Assembly (NCBI RefSeq): GCF_003364115.1
Contig: NZ_NXLL01000006.1
Coordinates: 1-64,000, forward strand
DNA length: 64,000 nt
Reading direction: 5' to 3'
Source of the DNA: Helicobacter sp. MIT 00-7814
GTDB taxonomy: Bacteria > Campylobacterota > Campylobacteria > Campylobacterales > Helicobacteraceae
Position numbers and translations under genes: made by a program
Shown: in pieces, positions 26,063-35,836 of the stretch
How positions within the stretch are numbered: position 1 is the first letter of the stretch
Layout of the letters: the number at the start of each line of letters is the position of its first letter
The notes under the pieces: model-generated
What the model was told of the DNA's origin: nothing
Seen by the model: only the letters and a program-made list of their open reading frames with translations
Database searches by the model: none

Positions 26063-28565
26063 TATGCTTGTCCTTAAAGCTAATATTTATCGTCACTTCT
26101 AAGCCATTTAAAAGCTCTTTAGTCTCGCTACTTTGGATATTTTGCAGGCTTTGAGAGATGGTTTTATTAAGAGAATCGCTAATTTCTTGAAGTGCATTTT
26201 GATGAGTTTGTAAATCCTTAGGAAGCGTGATTTCATCAATTTGCATATCTTTAGAATCTGTTTGCGCATTTTCTAAATTTTGCACCTCTGCGCTTTCATC
26301 AATCGCTTCGCCCAAAGCTTGACGCACTTCATTTTCGCTTAGAGATTGAAAATCTTGCGTGGATTCTGGCGCAGATTCTATAGACTCTTGGCTAATTTGT
26401 GAGGCTTTAGAATCTTCCTCTTTAGCTTCCTTAGATTCTTGCGCTTCTTGTTCATGTGGCGTCTCTTGGCTTTCGCCTAACGCTTCTTTACCTTCCTCTT
26501 TACTTTCCTCTTGCGCGCTTTGCATATCCAAATCCCCTAAGCTTTCCAAATCCGCTAAATCATCGTTTTGCTCGTGTGGTTGCTCCTCTTGCGCGGTATT
26601 TTCCAAATGTGGCGCAAGCTCATCAGGCAGGGCATCGCTCACCTCTAAATTCTCGTTTTCAAGCGATTGGATTTCTGCTGTGTCCAAATCGCCCAGCGAA
26701 GTCGTATCGATTTCAGAAATTTCAGAATCTTGCGCGCTTTGCTCGTCTAAAGATTCTATTTTGCCCTCATCATCAGCTTTGCCCTCATCACTCCCATCAC
26801 TTATCTCATTTTCATCGGCTTCATTTTCACTTGTTTGGGTGGATTGCGCTTGATTCTCATCTTGTGCGAAAAATGCCTCGTTAGATTCTGCAGATTCTGC
26901 CAAGTCGCTAGCTTCTTTGGGATCTTTAGAATCCTCTAGCTCGGCTTTAAGATCATTTAAGCTTGCCATGCCCAAATCCTCGCCTAATTCCAAATCGCCA
27001 AACTCATGCGTATCAAGCTCTTTGTTGTCCTCAAGCGCGTCAGTTGGGATTTCCAAATCATCAAGGTTAATATCCTCTAACCCGAGATCCAAAGATTCTA
27101 AATTTTCATCTTGCGCGCCTTGTGGCTCTTGCACGCTCTCGTGGCTTTCATCTGCGCCATCACTTTGCGCGCTATCTTGTGGCTGCGCTGTTTTGCTTGG
27201 GCTTTCAATCTCATGGAGTAAATCGCTTACTTCACTCAACTGCGCGGAATCTAGCACTTGCGGCGATTGCGCAGGTGCAGAATCTACCTCTTCTAAGTTT
27301 TCTAAGTCTAAGTTCTCTTTATCCGAGTTTTCTTGTTGCGCTGTTTCTTGCGTTGCGTTAGTTTCTGGCGCTTCTAAATTATTTTCTAAATGATCTTCCA
27401 AGTTGCTTTCTAAATTATTTTCTGGCTCATTTTCTCGCGTGTCTAAACTTATCGCCTCTTGCAAATCCCCCAAATCCTTGTTATCCTCTAAAATATCATC
27501 AAGCCCTAAATCCAAATCCTCTAAATTTATTTCATCAGATTCTACGCTCTCTGCGCTTGCTTGCGTGTTTTCCTCTTGTGCGTCCTCTTGTGCTGGCGCA
27601 GATTCTAAATCCTTAGAATCTTCTTGTGCGTCCATTGCTTCATTTTGCGCTTCATCTTGCGTTTCTTGTTGCGCCTTATCTTTGCTCTCCTCTTTAGCTT
27701 CATCTTGTGCAGAATCTTGCTCGCTTTGTGTCTCTTGCGCGCTTTGCTCATTATCAAGCGTAACTTCATCAAGCCCATCTACATGCGCAAGCAACGCGTC
27801 TAAATCCTCCATCGGACTACCTTCATGGCGCTCATCTTCGCTAAAATCAATAGAATCTAAGCTGACTTTTTCTTTCTCATCTTTTTCAGGCGTTTCAGGA
27901 TCTGGGGTTTGCAATGAGCTAAGCTCGTCCAACTCCTTGTCATCAGGCACTTCTAAATCCAAATCACCTAATAAATCCTGCGTGTCAATTTTTTCGCTTT
28001 TCTCCTCGTTATCCTCGCTAGACTCGTGTGATTCTGTGGTTTCGAGGTTGAGCTCTTTTGAAAGCGCGGAAAGATCGCTTAAAGGCTCGCTAGATTCTTG
28101 GGATTCTTGAGTTTGCGCGCTAGATTCTTGAGTTTGTGCGCTTTCACTTTCTTGCATCTCTTTATTTGATGTCTCTTGCTCTTGTGGCTCTTGTGGCGTT
28201 TGCTCTTGCGCTTCTTGTTTTGGCGCGTTGAAATGCTCTTTTGTCTGCAATTTCGCTATTTCTTGCAAAATAATATCTAGCACATGCGTTGGGATAAAAG
28301 GCTTTTTTATATACTCGCTAAAACCACTTGGCATACCATCGCGCTTGGAGTAAATCAAGCACGCGCGACGCCCTTTGATAAGCGCATCAAACTGCTCTTT
28401 TTCCAAATTATAGCAATCATCATCAGCGATAATATAGTCATATTGCTCCATATCGCCTACCTGCTTTGCCTCGCTCACGCTGACAAGCTCTACATTCGCC
28501 TTCTGTGCGGTAACCTCAACGAGCTTTTGGACTATTTGGTTGGTATTGATGAAGAGTATTTTCAT
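26055..28565 (-). CDS. Poly-E-rich protein with degenerate receiver-like domain
   Basis: An 836-residue acidic protein, the positional homologue of the H. pylori poly-E-rich protein next to gmk and nucT. Residues 1-107 resemble a response-regulator receiver: a phosphoacceptor-like Asp48 in DYIIADDD and a KKPF motif (87-90). The N-terminal acidic pair is missing, so it is probably a pseudo-receiver. Residues 110-760 are disordered, built from Glu, Asp, Ser and Gln with recurring DLEDLDLG- and LESLDLG-type motifs. The last 70 residues (NALQEISDSLNKTISQSLQNI) form a conserved helical tail. No signal peptide. Function unknown; a scaffold or polar-localisation role would fit the architecture. Confidence 0.8.
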   Translation of the reverse strand: MKILFINTNQIVQKLVEVTAQKANVELVSVSEAKQVGDMEQYDYIIADDDCYNLEKEQFDALIKGRRACLIYSKRDGMPSGFSEYIKKPFIPTHVLDIILQEIAKLQTKEHFNAPKQEAQEQTPQEPQEQETSNKEMQESESAQTQESSAQTQESQESSEPLSDLSALSKELNLETTESHESSEDNEEKSEKIDTQDLLGDLDLEVPDDKELDELSSLQTPDPETPEKDEKEKVSLDSIDFSEDERHEGSPMEDLDALLAHVDGLDEVTLDNEQSAQETQSEQDSAQDEAKEESKDKAQQETQDEAQNEAMDAQEDSKDLESAPAQEDAQEENTQASAESVESDEINLEDLDLGLDDILEDNKDLGDLQEAISLDTRENEPENNLESNLEDHLENNLEAPETNATQETAQQENSDKENLDLENLEEVDSAPAQSPQVLDSAQLSEVSDLLHEIESPSKTAQPQDSAQSDGADESHESVQEPQGAQDENLESLDLGLEDINLDDLEIPTDALEDNKELDTHEFGDLELGEDLGMASLNDLKAELEDSKDPKEASDLAESAESNEAFFAQDENQAQSTQTSENEADENEISDGSDEGKADDEGKIESLDEQSAQDSEISEIDTTSLGDLDTAEIQSLENENLEVSDALPDELAPHLENTAQEEQPHEQNDDLADLESLGDLDMQSAQEESKEEGKEALGESQETPHEQEAQESKEAKEEDSKASQISQESIESAPESTQDFQSLSENEVRQALGEAIDESAEVQNLENAQTDSKDMQIDEITLPKDLQTHQNALQEISDSLNKTISQSLQNIQSSETKELLNGLEVTINISFKDKHND

Positions 28566-28599
28566 ATTTGGCTAACCTTTTTCTTAAAGCATTTTGTGT

Positions 28600-28605
28600 A
28601 TTATA
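28600..28605 (-). promoter_or_regulatory. -10 element for the poly-E/gmk genes
   Basis: Minus-strand TATAAT, 35 bases upstream of the poly-E start, in the divergent gap with nucT. Confidence 0.5.
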
Positions 28606-28644
28606 GCTAAAGTGCTTTTAATTTTTTAGTAAAAAAGGAACGCA

Positions 28645-29247
28645 ATGTTTGGAAAGTTTTTTAGAGTGGTGATTTTTAGCGCGATTTTTGTATGCGCGCC
28701 AAATTTAGCTGTAAATTTTACTAAAAAGGTGGATTCTCAAAACATAGCGCAAGTTAAAAAAATAGCAAGCACCCAAAATAACGAGCAACTTTTTTTCATG
28801 CCTTTTGAGCAAAAACAAGCCCTAAATGCGCTACTCTCTAGCTTTAAAAGCGCAAAGCAAAGCATACAAGTTTCAATCTATAGCTTCACAAATAAAGAAA
28901 TCGCTAAAGCGCTCAAAGACGCGGCTGCACGCGGGGTAAAGGTAGCAATCATTTATGATAAAGACTCAAATGCTAAAAACAAAACCTCTACAATTGGCTA
29001 TCTAGCAAAATACAAAAATATCTCAGTCTGCCTTTTAGAAGGGCTTGATGCAGGCAAATACAAAGGCATAATGCACCAAAAAATGGCAATTGTGGATTCT
29101 AGACTTCTTGTTTTAGGCTCGGCAAATTGGAGCAAAAGCGCGTTTGAATACAATTACGAAACCTTGCTTTTTAGCGACAACACGGAGTTTGTGGCAAAAG
29201 CACAGCGCACATTTGCCCTAATGGCGCAAAAATGCCAAATGTTTTGA
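28645..29247 (+). CDS. nucT: Phospholipase D-family nuclease NucT
   Basis: A 200-residue secreted or membrane-associated endonuclease of the PLD/Nuc family. N-terminal signal-like segment (6-24), then one HKD motif (His144-x-Lys146-x4-Asp151) followed by GSANWS. The H. pylori homologue degrades DNA outside the cytoplasm and supports purine salvage. Good AAAGGA ribosome site. Divergent from the poly-E gene and convergent with recO. Confidence 0.92.
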   Translation: MFGKFFRVVIFSAIFVCAPNLAVNFTKKVDSQNIAQVKKIASTQNNEQLFFMPFEQKQALNALLSSFKSAKQSIQVSIYSFTNKEIAKALKDAAARGVKVAIIYDKDSNAKNKTSTIGYLAKYKNISVCLLEGLDAGKYKGIMHQKMAIVDSRLLVLGSANWSKSAFEYNYETLLFSDNTEFVAKAQRTFALMAQKCQMF

Positions 29248-29255
29248 AGCTAAAA

Positions 29256-29870
29256 TTAAAACCCAAGACATAGAATCTGCCAGAGTTTTTCCACCTCGCT
29301 ATCTTCCAGCTCAATCGTGCTTGCTTGCTGCAAAAATCTTAAGATTTTTTGCTTATTAAACCTAGCGCCCTGCACGCATTTTGTATGTGCAAATAAAAAC
29401 GCCCTGCCAAGCGTAATTTCAGAATCTAGCGCCTCTTCGCACACAAAGCATTTATCTTCTTCTCTCAAACGCCCTTCAAAGGACAAAAGCTGCGCATAAG
29501 ATTCTAAAAGCGCGCGCAGTGGATTTTGTCGCTCAAGCTTTCTTGCACTTTTTTGCAAAAGCTCATAATAAAACGCCTCTATTTCAGAGACTTCATACAA
29601 GTGGCGCTCTAAAAGCTGAATAAATTTCTGCCAAATAAACACGCGCTCATATTCCCTCTCCCATGAATGCGCCAAATGCAAAATATTGCGCGCTTGTGGG
29701 AGATACACGCCCTCTATTTTTTGCTCGAAGTCGATTTTATAACCAAGTGCGATCGTGCTATGTCGCGCCCCATAGAATCGATAAAAACTGCTAAGGTGCG
29801 AAGGTGTGAGAATCTTTAACACCACATCTTCATTTTTAGCTGGAGTGATTTTGAGTATATAGCCCTGCAT
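29256..29870 (-). CDS. recO: Recombination mediator RecO (epsilonproteobacterial type)
   Basis: A 204-residue RecO, shorter than the E. coli protein, as usual in Helicobacter. The N-terminal OB-fold starts MQGYILKITPAKNEDVVLKIL; the C-terminal half holds the CFVCEE cysteine pair and a later Cys that suggest a zinc site. Helps load RecA in gap repair. Convergent with nucT with an 8-base gap. Confidence 0.8.
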   Translation of the reverse strand: MQGYILKITPAKNEDVVLKILTPSHLSSFYRFYGARHSTIALGYKIDFEQKIEGVYLPQARNILHLAHSWEREYERVFIWQKFIQLLERHLYEVSEIEAFYYELLQKSARKLERQNPLRALLESYAQLLSFEGRLREEDKCFVCEEALDSEITLGRAFLFAHTKCVQGARFNKQKILRFLQQASTIELEDSEVEKLWQILCLGF

Positions 29871-29942
29871 ACGCGCCTTTAAAAAAGTAAGATTTTATAA
29901 AAAGTATTTTACAATGCCTAAAATTTATTCTCAAGGTTTGGT

Positions 29943-30740
29943 ATGAAAAATCTTTCAAAGCCCACAAAAAGCCAGATTCCAAAGCAGATTCAAAGTCCAT
30001 TTCAAAGTCCATTTTTTGAATCTTGCATAAATGCTAGCAAAGAAATTATCACAAAGCTAAATACAAAAGAGCAGGCACTTTTCACCAAAGGCACAAGGGG
30101 CAATGGCGGGGATATTAGCATAGGCGCGGATTTGATGAGTGAAGAGATTTTTAAGCGCGCATTTTTGCCTTTATGCAGTATAGATTCTGAAGAAAGTGGC
30201 TTTATGCAAGGTGGGAGCAGTGATATTTTGGTGCTTGATCCCCTTGATGGGAGTGACAATTTTCTTTCACATATTCCCTACTATGGCGCATCTTTGGCAC
30301 TTTGTGATGGAAAAAGAGAAGTCAAAGAAGCAGCGATTATAAATTTTTGCACCCAAACAATGCTTTTTGGTAATTTAGAATCCACTTGGGAAATCCCGCT
30401 AAATGCGCCTGAATGCGCACAAAAGATTCTTAAATGTGATACACAATCCCCAAAATGTGGCGTGTTTGAGAAAGCCTACTCAAATCCACTTTTTGCGCTA
30501 AAGTTAAAAGAAAATGGCTTAAAATTCCGCTCGCTAGGTGCGAGTGCGCTTTCTCTTAGCCTCGCGCATAAGGTAAAATTTATGCTGTTTTTAGGCACGA
30601 TTAGGGAATATGATTGCAAGGCGGGATTGTTTTTGTGTAGAGATTTGTATATTTCACATACGCAAGATTCTCTACTTATAAGCAAAGATAAGCAAACTTT
30701 TGCTATTATCACGCAGCTTTTAAATCAACAGCAAATTTAA
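29943..30740 (+). CDS. Inositol monophosphatase-family phosphatase
   Basis: A 265-residue Mg-dependent sugar/nucleotide phosphatase of the IMPase/CysQ family. Metal-binding motifs are visible: DSEESG, DPLDGSDNF and the C-terminal YDCKAG. The N-terminus holds a short repeat (IQSPFQSPF). Substrate cannot be told from sequence. It precedes accD by 30 bases and may share its transcript. Confidence 0.87.
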   Translation: MKNLSKPTKSQIPKQIQSPFQSPFFESCINASKEIITKLNTKEQALFTKGTRGNGGDISIGADLMSEEIFKRAFLPLCSIDSEESGFMQGGSSDILVLDPLDGSDNFLSHIPYYGASLALCDGKREVKEAAIINFCTQTMLFGNLESTWEIPLNAPECAQKILKCDTQSPKCGVFEKAYSNPLFALKLKENGLKFRSLGASALSLSLAHKVKFMLFLGTIREYDCKAGLFLCRDLYISHTQDSLLISKDKQTFAIITQLLNQQQI

Positions 30741-30770
30741 GGCTTTTTAGGGCTTTAGTAAGGATTTGTA

Positions 30771-31634
30771 ATGTCATTTAGCGATTTTTTTAAAACAAAA
30801 AAAACTGAGCCACGAGCCCAAAATTCCGATGCGCCATCACATTGGATAAAATGCCCAAGTTGCGGGGCGCTCATGTATTACAAAGAGATTTTTTCACAAT
30901 CTCATGTCTGCCCCAAATGCAATTACCACTTCAGAATCTCTGCAAGCGAGCGTATCGGACTTTTATGCGATAGTTTCAAAGAGTTTGATAAAGAATTGCG
31001 CCCGATTGATCCACTAGAATTTGTCGATAAAAAAAGCTACAAAAAGCGCATTCAAGAAGGCGAGGCAAAAACAGGCAGAGCAAGTTCAGTCATCGCTGGA
31101 GAGGCATTTATAAATGGCTTAGGCGTGCAGTTGGTGGTGTTTGATTTTGATTTTATGGGTGGCTCTTTAGGATCAGTTGAGGGCGAAAAAATCGTGCGTG
31201 CGATAAATCGCGCCATCACCTCACGCCAACCGCTTATCATCTGCTCTACAAGCGGTGGCGCGCGCATGCAAGAATCCACCTTCTCTCTTATGCAAATGGC
31301 AAAAACCTCCGCCGCGCTTAACAAGCTAAGCGAAGCCAAACTTCCTTTTATCTCTGTGCTTTCAGATCCTACATTTGGTGGCGTGAGCGCGAGTTTTGCA
31401 TTTTTGGGTGATATCATCATCGCGGAGCCGGGTGCGATTATCGGCTTTGCTGGACCGCGTGTGATTAAGCAAACTATTGGCGCGGATTTACCGCAAGGAT
31501 TCCAAACAGCGGAATTTTTGCTCGAACACGGACTTATTGATATGGTTGTAGAGCGCAAGGATTTGAAAAAAACGCTTTTTGATCTTTGCAAGTTTTTGAC
31601 GCAAAAAAATGAAGTGCAACCTATATTGTATTAG
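30771..31634 (+). CDS. accD: Acetyl-CoA carboxylase carboxyltransferase subunit beta
   Basis: Transfers carboxyl from biotin to acetyl-CoA to form malonyl-CoA, the first step of fatty acid synthesis. The N-terminal zinc ribbon has [12 protein letters not shown] and CPKCNYHF; the crotonase-fold core follows with SGGARMQES and [12 protein letters not shown]. 287 residues. rlmH overlaps its end by 26 bases. Confidence 0.97.
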   Translation: MSFSDFFKTKKTEPRAQNSDAPSHWIKCPSCGALMYYKEIFSQSHVCPKCNYHFRISASERIGLLCDSFKEFDKELRPIDPLEFVDKKSYKKRIQEGEAKTGRASSVIAGEAFINGLGVQLVVFDFDFMGGSLGSVEGEKIVRAINRAITSRQPLIICSTSGGARMQESTFSLMQMAKTSAALNKLSEAKLPFISVLSDPTFGGVSASFAFLGDIIIAEPGAIIGFAGPRVIKQTIGADLPQGFQTAEFLLEHGLIDMVVERKDLKKTLFDLCKFLTQKNEVQPILY

Positions 31635-32067
31635 TCGGGCAGATTCCGAGATTGAAGCGATGGTTAGGGACTTTGGAATGAAAATTCAAGGCTTTGGCGC
31701 AAAACTTAGCGTGATTGATATTTTCACGCCTGCCATTGCTAAGGCGCAAAAAATCTCCGCGCAAAAAGCAAGGGAATCTTACACCAACGCGCTAAGCCCA
31801 TTTATCAAACCCCACGCGCAAAATATCGCCCTGCACCCGCAGGCAAAAATGCTAGATTCTTTTCAATTTGCACAAACTTTTGAAAACAAACAAGAAGTAA
31901 ATTTTTTTATCGGCGGGGCGTATGGCTTTGAAGAAGCTTTTTTACAAAAGCTTAAAACCCTCTCCTTAAGCCCGCTCACACTTAGTCATAAAATCGCAAA
32001 GCTTGTGCTGTGTGAGCAGATTTATCGCGCACTTAGCATTTTGGCAAAGCACCCCTATCATAAGTAG
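31609..32067 (+). CDS. rlmH: 23S rRNA (pseudouridine1915-N3)-methyltransferase RlmH
   Basis: SPOUT-class methyltransferase acting on 23S rRNA position 1915. The knot motif is [13 protein letters not shown], and the C-terminus [25 protein letters not shown] ends HPYHK as in other RlmH. 152 residues. Overlaps accD by 26 bases in another frame, indicating translational coupling. Confidence 0.94.
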   Translation: MKCNLYCISRADSEIEAMVRDFGMKIQGFGAKLSVIDIFTPAIAKAQKISAQKARESYTNALSPFIKPHAQNIALHPQAKMLDSFQFAQTFENKQEVNFFIGGAYGFEEAFLQKLKTLSLSPLTLSHKIAKLVLCEQIYRALSILAKHPYHK

Positions 32068-32103
32068 CGTTCATCTTGTTTTAATGGAGGTTTGGAAAGT
32101 TTC

Positions 32104-32511
32104 ATGGATTACGCGTTTTTTGAGAATTTGTTGAAAGAAAGAAAGAAAAAGCTTGAGGATTCATTGTTTGAAAAAAATGAGATTTTGCGTGAGTGGAATA
32201 ATTCGCATTTTAGTGACGATGGTGATGTAGTCGCAGCGAGCGCACATGGGAATAAGACGATTTCCATTATGGAGCTGCAGAAAAAAGAGATACAAGAAAT
32301 CGAGCATTCCTTAGAAAAAATCAAAAACAAAACCTATGGAATCTGCGAGATGTGCGATGAGGAGATTAGCATCGAGCGTTTAAAAATCAAGCCTCACGCA
32401 AAATATTGTATCCAATGTCGCGAATACTTTGAGAAAACTCAGCATTTGCAGGATAAATTTAAGAATCTAAAAACGAAGGGTTCAAACACAAAGGAATTTG
32501 ATGAAATTTAA
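32104..32511 (+). CDS. dksA: DksA/TraR-family zinc-finger regulator
   Basis: A 135-residue DksA-like protein that binds RNA polymerase in the secondary channel. A coiled-coil N-terminal part is followed by a four-cysteine zinc finger (Cys81, Cys84, Cys102, Cys105). I chose ATG 32104; the frame also starts with TTG at 32092, but that lies immediately after the GGAGG. The tip residues (SDDGD) are acidic, as in DksA. Its end overlaps the next gene by 11 bases. Confidence 0.88.
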   Translation: MDYAFFENLLKERKKKLEDSLFEKNEILREWNNSHFSDDGDVVAASAHGNKTISIMELQKKEIQEIEHSLEKIKNKTYGICEMCDEEISIERLKIKPHAKYCIQCREYFEKTQHLQDKFKNLKTKGSNTKEFDEI

Positions 32512-33526
32512 ATACTACATGGCTTTTAGCGCCATTTTTTGCTTTCTGCTTGGCATTTATGCCTATAGCTTAGATTTGGGAAGTTATAGCTTTATAGTGC
32601 CACATTTTCATAATGAAATCACCCTGCCAATCGCGCTGTGGCTGATTTTGCTTATATTTATTTTCTTTATTTGCACGCTGGTGCTTTTTGGCGCGAGCTT
32701 TGCGCTTGAGCTTGTGCGCTCTTATCAGACAAAAAGCGATTTTGACAAGCTTTTATCACAGATAAATTCCCAAGCACTCAACAAGCCGATTGAAAACAAA
32801 GTCTATAAAAACGCTAATATCGCAAGTATTTCTAAGATTCTCGCGCGCTTTTATCTCAAACCGCGCTTAGATTCTAAGGAATGCTTTGAGCCAAAGATTG
32901 ACAAACTTTTTGAAGATTATAAAAATGTGATGAGTGGCAAAAATGTGGATTTGAAAGCCTACAGCCTTGATAAGGAAAATAAATTTAGCATACAAAATAA
33001 CAAAAACAAAATCAAAGAGGATAAAAAATTTGCCTTTAGTGTGCTTACAAAGGCTGAACCAAAGGAGTTAAGGGATTTTGCGATTAAGGAGATTCTCAAA
33101 CTCGGGGATAAAAAAGAGCTAGAAAAATTATTTTCTTATGAAATCAAGCTAGAGCCTTGCATGAAAGAATCTTTAATCGAAGCTTTTATGCGCGAAAAAG
33201 ACGCATTTAGCACAGATTTTTTGGCAAAAAGCTTGCAACAAGTGGGCTTTACGCAAAGCGATTATCTCAATCTTGCAAAAAGCGCAAAGGGGATTTTAGA
33301 GCCAGATTCTTGGTATAAGCTTTTTGAAAATCTTGCAAATAGCGATGAGAAAGCAGAAATCGCGCTTTTTTATGTCATGCTAGAACTAGAAATGATTGAT
33401 AAAGTGCGCGAGCGCAGGGCACTGCATGGCAAGGACGAACTGCGCTTTATTGATGCGTATTTGGACTTGCGCGATACCTCAAAGCGTCGCTACGGGCTTG
33501 ATATCTTTTTTAATCAGTTTAGCTAA
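32501..33526 (+). CDS. Conserved two-TM hypothetical protein
   Basis: A 341-residue protein with two N-terminal membrane helices (about 7-26 and 46-70) and a largely helical cytoplasmic part (80-341). I do not recognise a named family; similar proteins seem confined to epsilonproteobacteria. The ATG at 32501 has AAGGA upstream and overlaps the dksA end. glcD follows after 10 bases, which suggests one transcript from dksA to glcD. Confidence 0.7.
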   Translation: MKFKYYMAFSAIFCFLLGIYAYSLDLGSYSFIVPHFHNEITLPIALWLILLIFIFFICTLVLFGASFALELVRSYQTKSDFDKLLSQINSQALNKPIENKVYKNANIASISKILARFYLKPRLDSKECFEPKIDKLFEDYKNVMSGKNVDLKAYSLDKENKFSIQNNKNKIKEDKKFAFSVLTKAEPKELRDFAIKEILKLGDKKELEKLFSYEIKLEPCMKESLIEAFMREKDAFSTDFLAKSLQQVGFTQSDYLNLAKSAKGILEPDSWYKLFENLANSDEKAEIALFYVMLELEMIDKVRERRALHGKDELRFIDAYLDLRDTSKRRYGLDIFFNQFS

Positions 33527-33536
33527 AGGAAGCGCG

Positions 33537-34913
33537 ATGCTAGAATCTAAACATTTTTCAGCCCTGCAAAATATCGTAGGCAAGGAAGACTGCCACAATG
33601 ACAAGGCGCATTTAATCGCGTATTGCTATGACGCTACGCGCGAGCGCTACGAGCCTGATGCGGTGGTGTATCCGCAAGATGAAAAGGAAGTAAGCGCGAT
33701 TCTCAAATATTGCAATGAACATAAAATCGCCATTATCCCACGCGGTGCGGGAAGTGGCTTTACCGGTGGCGCGCTGCCTGCAAATGGCGGGATAATTTTG
33801 GCGATGGAAAAATATTTCAATAAGATTCTAGAAATTGATGAAAAAAACCTTATCGCGCGCGTGCAACCCGGCGTGGTGAATAAACTCTTTCAAAACGAAG
33901 TCGAAAAACGCGGGCTTTTCTATCCGCCAGATCCTGCAAGTCAAGACTATAGCACACTTGGGGGCAATGTAAGCGAAAATGCCGGTGGTATGCGCGCTGC
34001 AAAATATGGAATCACCAAAGACTATGTAATGGCATTGCGCGCGGTGTTACCAAATGGCGAGATAATCCGCGCGGGCAAAAAGACGATAAAAGATGTCGCA
34101 GGCTATAACATAGTAGGTACGCTGATTGCCAGCGAAGGCACGCTAGCGGTGCTTACAGAGCTTACTTTAAAGCTTATTGCCAAGCCAAAATTTAAGCGTT
34201 CAGCCATGGGGATTTTTGATAGCATAAATGACGCGATGAATGCGGTGTATAAAAGCATGGCAAGCGGGCTTAGCCCGGTGGCGATGGAGTTTTTGGATAA
34301 TCTTAGTATCCGTGCGGTGGAGGAGCGATTTCATAAAGGATTGCCTATTAATGCTGGTGCGATACTTATCACGCAGGTTGATGGCGATTTGCCAGAAGTG
34401 ATTAATTATCAACTAAGCGCGCTAGAATCGAAGTTTAAAGAAAATGGTTGCAAAGAATTTAAAATCGCTCAAAACGAGCAAGAAGAAGAGGACTTGTGGT
34501 TTGCACGGCGTAATGTGAGCCAAAGTATCACAATCTATGGCAAAAAAAAGCTAAACGAAGATATCACCGTTCCGCGCGCGCGATTGCCTGAATTGCTTGA
34601 AGGAATAGGAAAAGTGAGTGAAAAATATGGCTTTAAGATTCCATGTTTTGGACATACCGGCGATGGCAATGTGCATACAAATGTGATGGTGGCGGATTTG
34701 AAAGATTTAGAAAAAGGACATGAGGCGATAACGGAGATTTTTAAGCTCGCAGTGGAGCTGGAAGGCACACTTAGTGGCGAGCATGGCATTGGGCTTTCAA
34801 AAGCGCCATTTATGCACCTAGCTTTTAGCGAAGCGGAAATGGAGCTTTTTAGAAGTCTCAAGCGCGCCTTTGATCCAAATAATATTTTAAATCCGGGCAA
34901 AATGGGATTATAA
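33537..34913 (+). CDS. glcD: FAD-linked oxidase GlcD-type (glycolate/lactate oxidase)
   Basis: A 458-residue FAD-dependent dehydrogenase of the GlcD/D-lactate dehydrogenase family. The PCMH FAD-binding motif is IPRGAGSGFTGGALP, followed by DPASQDYSTLGGNVSENAGG; the C-terminal domain has CFGHTGDGNVHTNVMV and SGEHGIGLSK. Oxidises a 2-hydroxy acid; the exact substrate is not fixed by sequence. The ATG at 33537 has AAAGGA; the longer open frame overlaps the upstream gene. Confidence 0.93.
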   Translation: MLESKHFSALQNIVGKEDCHNDKAHLIAYCYDATRERYEPDAVVYPQDEKEVSAILKYCNEHKIAIIPRGAGSGFTGGALPANGGIILAMEKYFNKILEIDEKNLIARVQPGVVNKLFQNEVEKRGLFYPPDPASQDYSTLGGNVSENAGGMRAAKYGITKDYVMALRAVLPNGEIIRAGKKTIKDVAGYNIVGTLIASEGTLAVLTELTLKLIAKPKFKRSAMGIFDSINDAMNAVYKSMASGLSPVAMEFLDNLSIRAVEERFHKGLPINAGAILITQVDGDLPEVINYQLSALESKFKENGCKEFKIAQNEQEEEDLWFARRNVSQSITIYGKKKLNEDITVPRARLPELLEGIGKVSEKYGFKIPCFGHTGDGNVHTNVMVADLKDLEKGHEAITEIFKLAVELEGTLSGEHGIGLSKAPFMHLAFSEAEMELFRSLKRAFDPNNILNPGKMGL

Positions 34914-34931
34914 AAATCTAAAGGAGATTCT

Positions 34932-35309
34932 ATGAAAAAGCTTGCGATTTTGGCGGTTTTGGTTTGTTCTTTGCTTTTTGGCGATGATTGGGACGATGAT
35001 TATTGGAAGGAGAGGACTTTTATGAATAAGAAAAATCTTGGATTTGCTCTTTGTGTAAAAACATTTTACAAAGACTTGCCAAGCGAAATAGCAGACGCTT
35101 CTAAGGCTTTTAATTCAATCGACTTTACTGACCCAGATGATTTTGAAAGAATTCCTAAATTTATCCATGCTAATATTGATCGCTATATGCCAAACTTCAA
35201 ACACCCAGAACGCTACCCTGAAAAATGGTATTTTGTAGCTTGTTTGGATATGTATAATTCTGAAGAGTATGAAGATATGATACGAAGGAAGGGCAAATAC
35301 GCTAAGTGA
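34932..35309 (+). CDS. Small secreted protein, paralogue 1
   Basis: A 125-residue protein with a signal peptide (1-18, cleavage after LLFG) and an acidic mature N-terminus (DDWDDDYW). It contains GFALCVKTFY and, near the end, FVACLDMYNSEEYEDMI. The next gene has the same pattern at the same relative places, so the two are tandem paralogues. The two cysteines probably form a disulfide. The arrangement of paired Cys and small size recalls periplasmic immunity proteins of the Tai4 type, but I cannot confirm that. Its stop is 14 bases from the next ATG. Confidence 0.65.
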   Translation: MKKLAILAVLVCSLLFGDDWDDDYWKERTFMNKKNLGFALCVKTFYKDLPSEIADASKAFNSIDFTDPDDFERIPKFIHANIDRYMPNFKHPERYPEKWYFVACLDMYNSEEYEDMIRRKGKYAK

Positions 35310-35323
35310 AAAAAGGAGATTGC

Positions 35324-35836
35324 ATGAAGCATCTTGCATTGCTAGTTTTGCTGGGGGTTTCTATGTGCTTATGTGCGGAGGAATGTTTGGATTATGATGA
35401 CAAGAGCAGTTCATCATATCTTAGTAGCAAGCAGTTTTCTCAAGATCTAAATTTTGCTAGAGTGCATATGGTAAAGACGATGAAAGACTATGGGTTTGGC
35501 GTCTGTCTTAGATATTTTGATTTGGATTCAAGGAAAGAGGATGAAATGAATTATTTTCAGAAACATTTAAGAGATATAGAATCTAGAAAATGGAAAGATG
35601 ATCGTTGCATCACAACAGATAAAGGAAAAAGGATAAAAGAGGAAGTTGAAAACTATGTCATAGATTATAGGAGAAAATCAGTAGAATCATACAAAAACAT
35701 CGTAACAGAAGCCCGACTTAAAGAAATGCTAGAAACCCCTCCGCTTTTAGCATGGTGTTTGTCCTTTTATGAATCCAAAGAATACCACGATGAGATAGAG
35801 CGCATAGTCAAAAAATACTGCAAGGATTGCAAGTAG
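35324..35836 (+). CDS. Small secreted protein, paralogue 2
   Basis: A 170-residue protein with a signal peptide (1-18) and six cysteines. GFGVCLRYFD and LLAWCLSFYESKEYHDEI align with the motifs in the preceding gene; the end is YCKDCK. ATG 35324 has AAAGGAG upstream; the GTG at 35306 overlaps the previous stop and is less likely. Function unknown. Followed by a hairpin that overlaps the stop codon. Confidence 0.65.
   Translation: MKHLALLVLLGVSMCLCAEECLDYDDKSSSSYLSSKQFSQDLNFARVHMVKTMKDYGFGVCLRYFDLDSRKEDEMNYFQKHLRDIESRKWKDDRCITTDKGKRIKEEVENYVIDYRRKSVESYKNIVTEARLKEMLETPPLLAWCLSFYESKEYHDEIERIVKKYCKDCK

Noticed and set aside
26359-28110. Long serine-rich open frames antisense to the poly-E gene
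   Set aside because: They are mirror images of Glu/Asp/Ser codons in the opposite strand, lack ribosome sites and have low-complexity translations.
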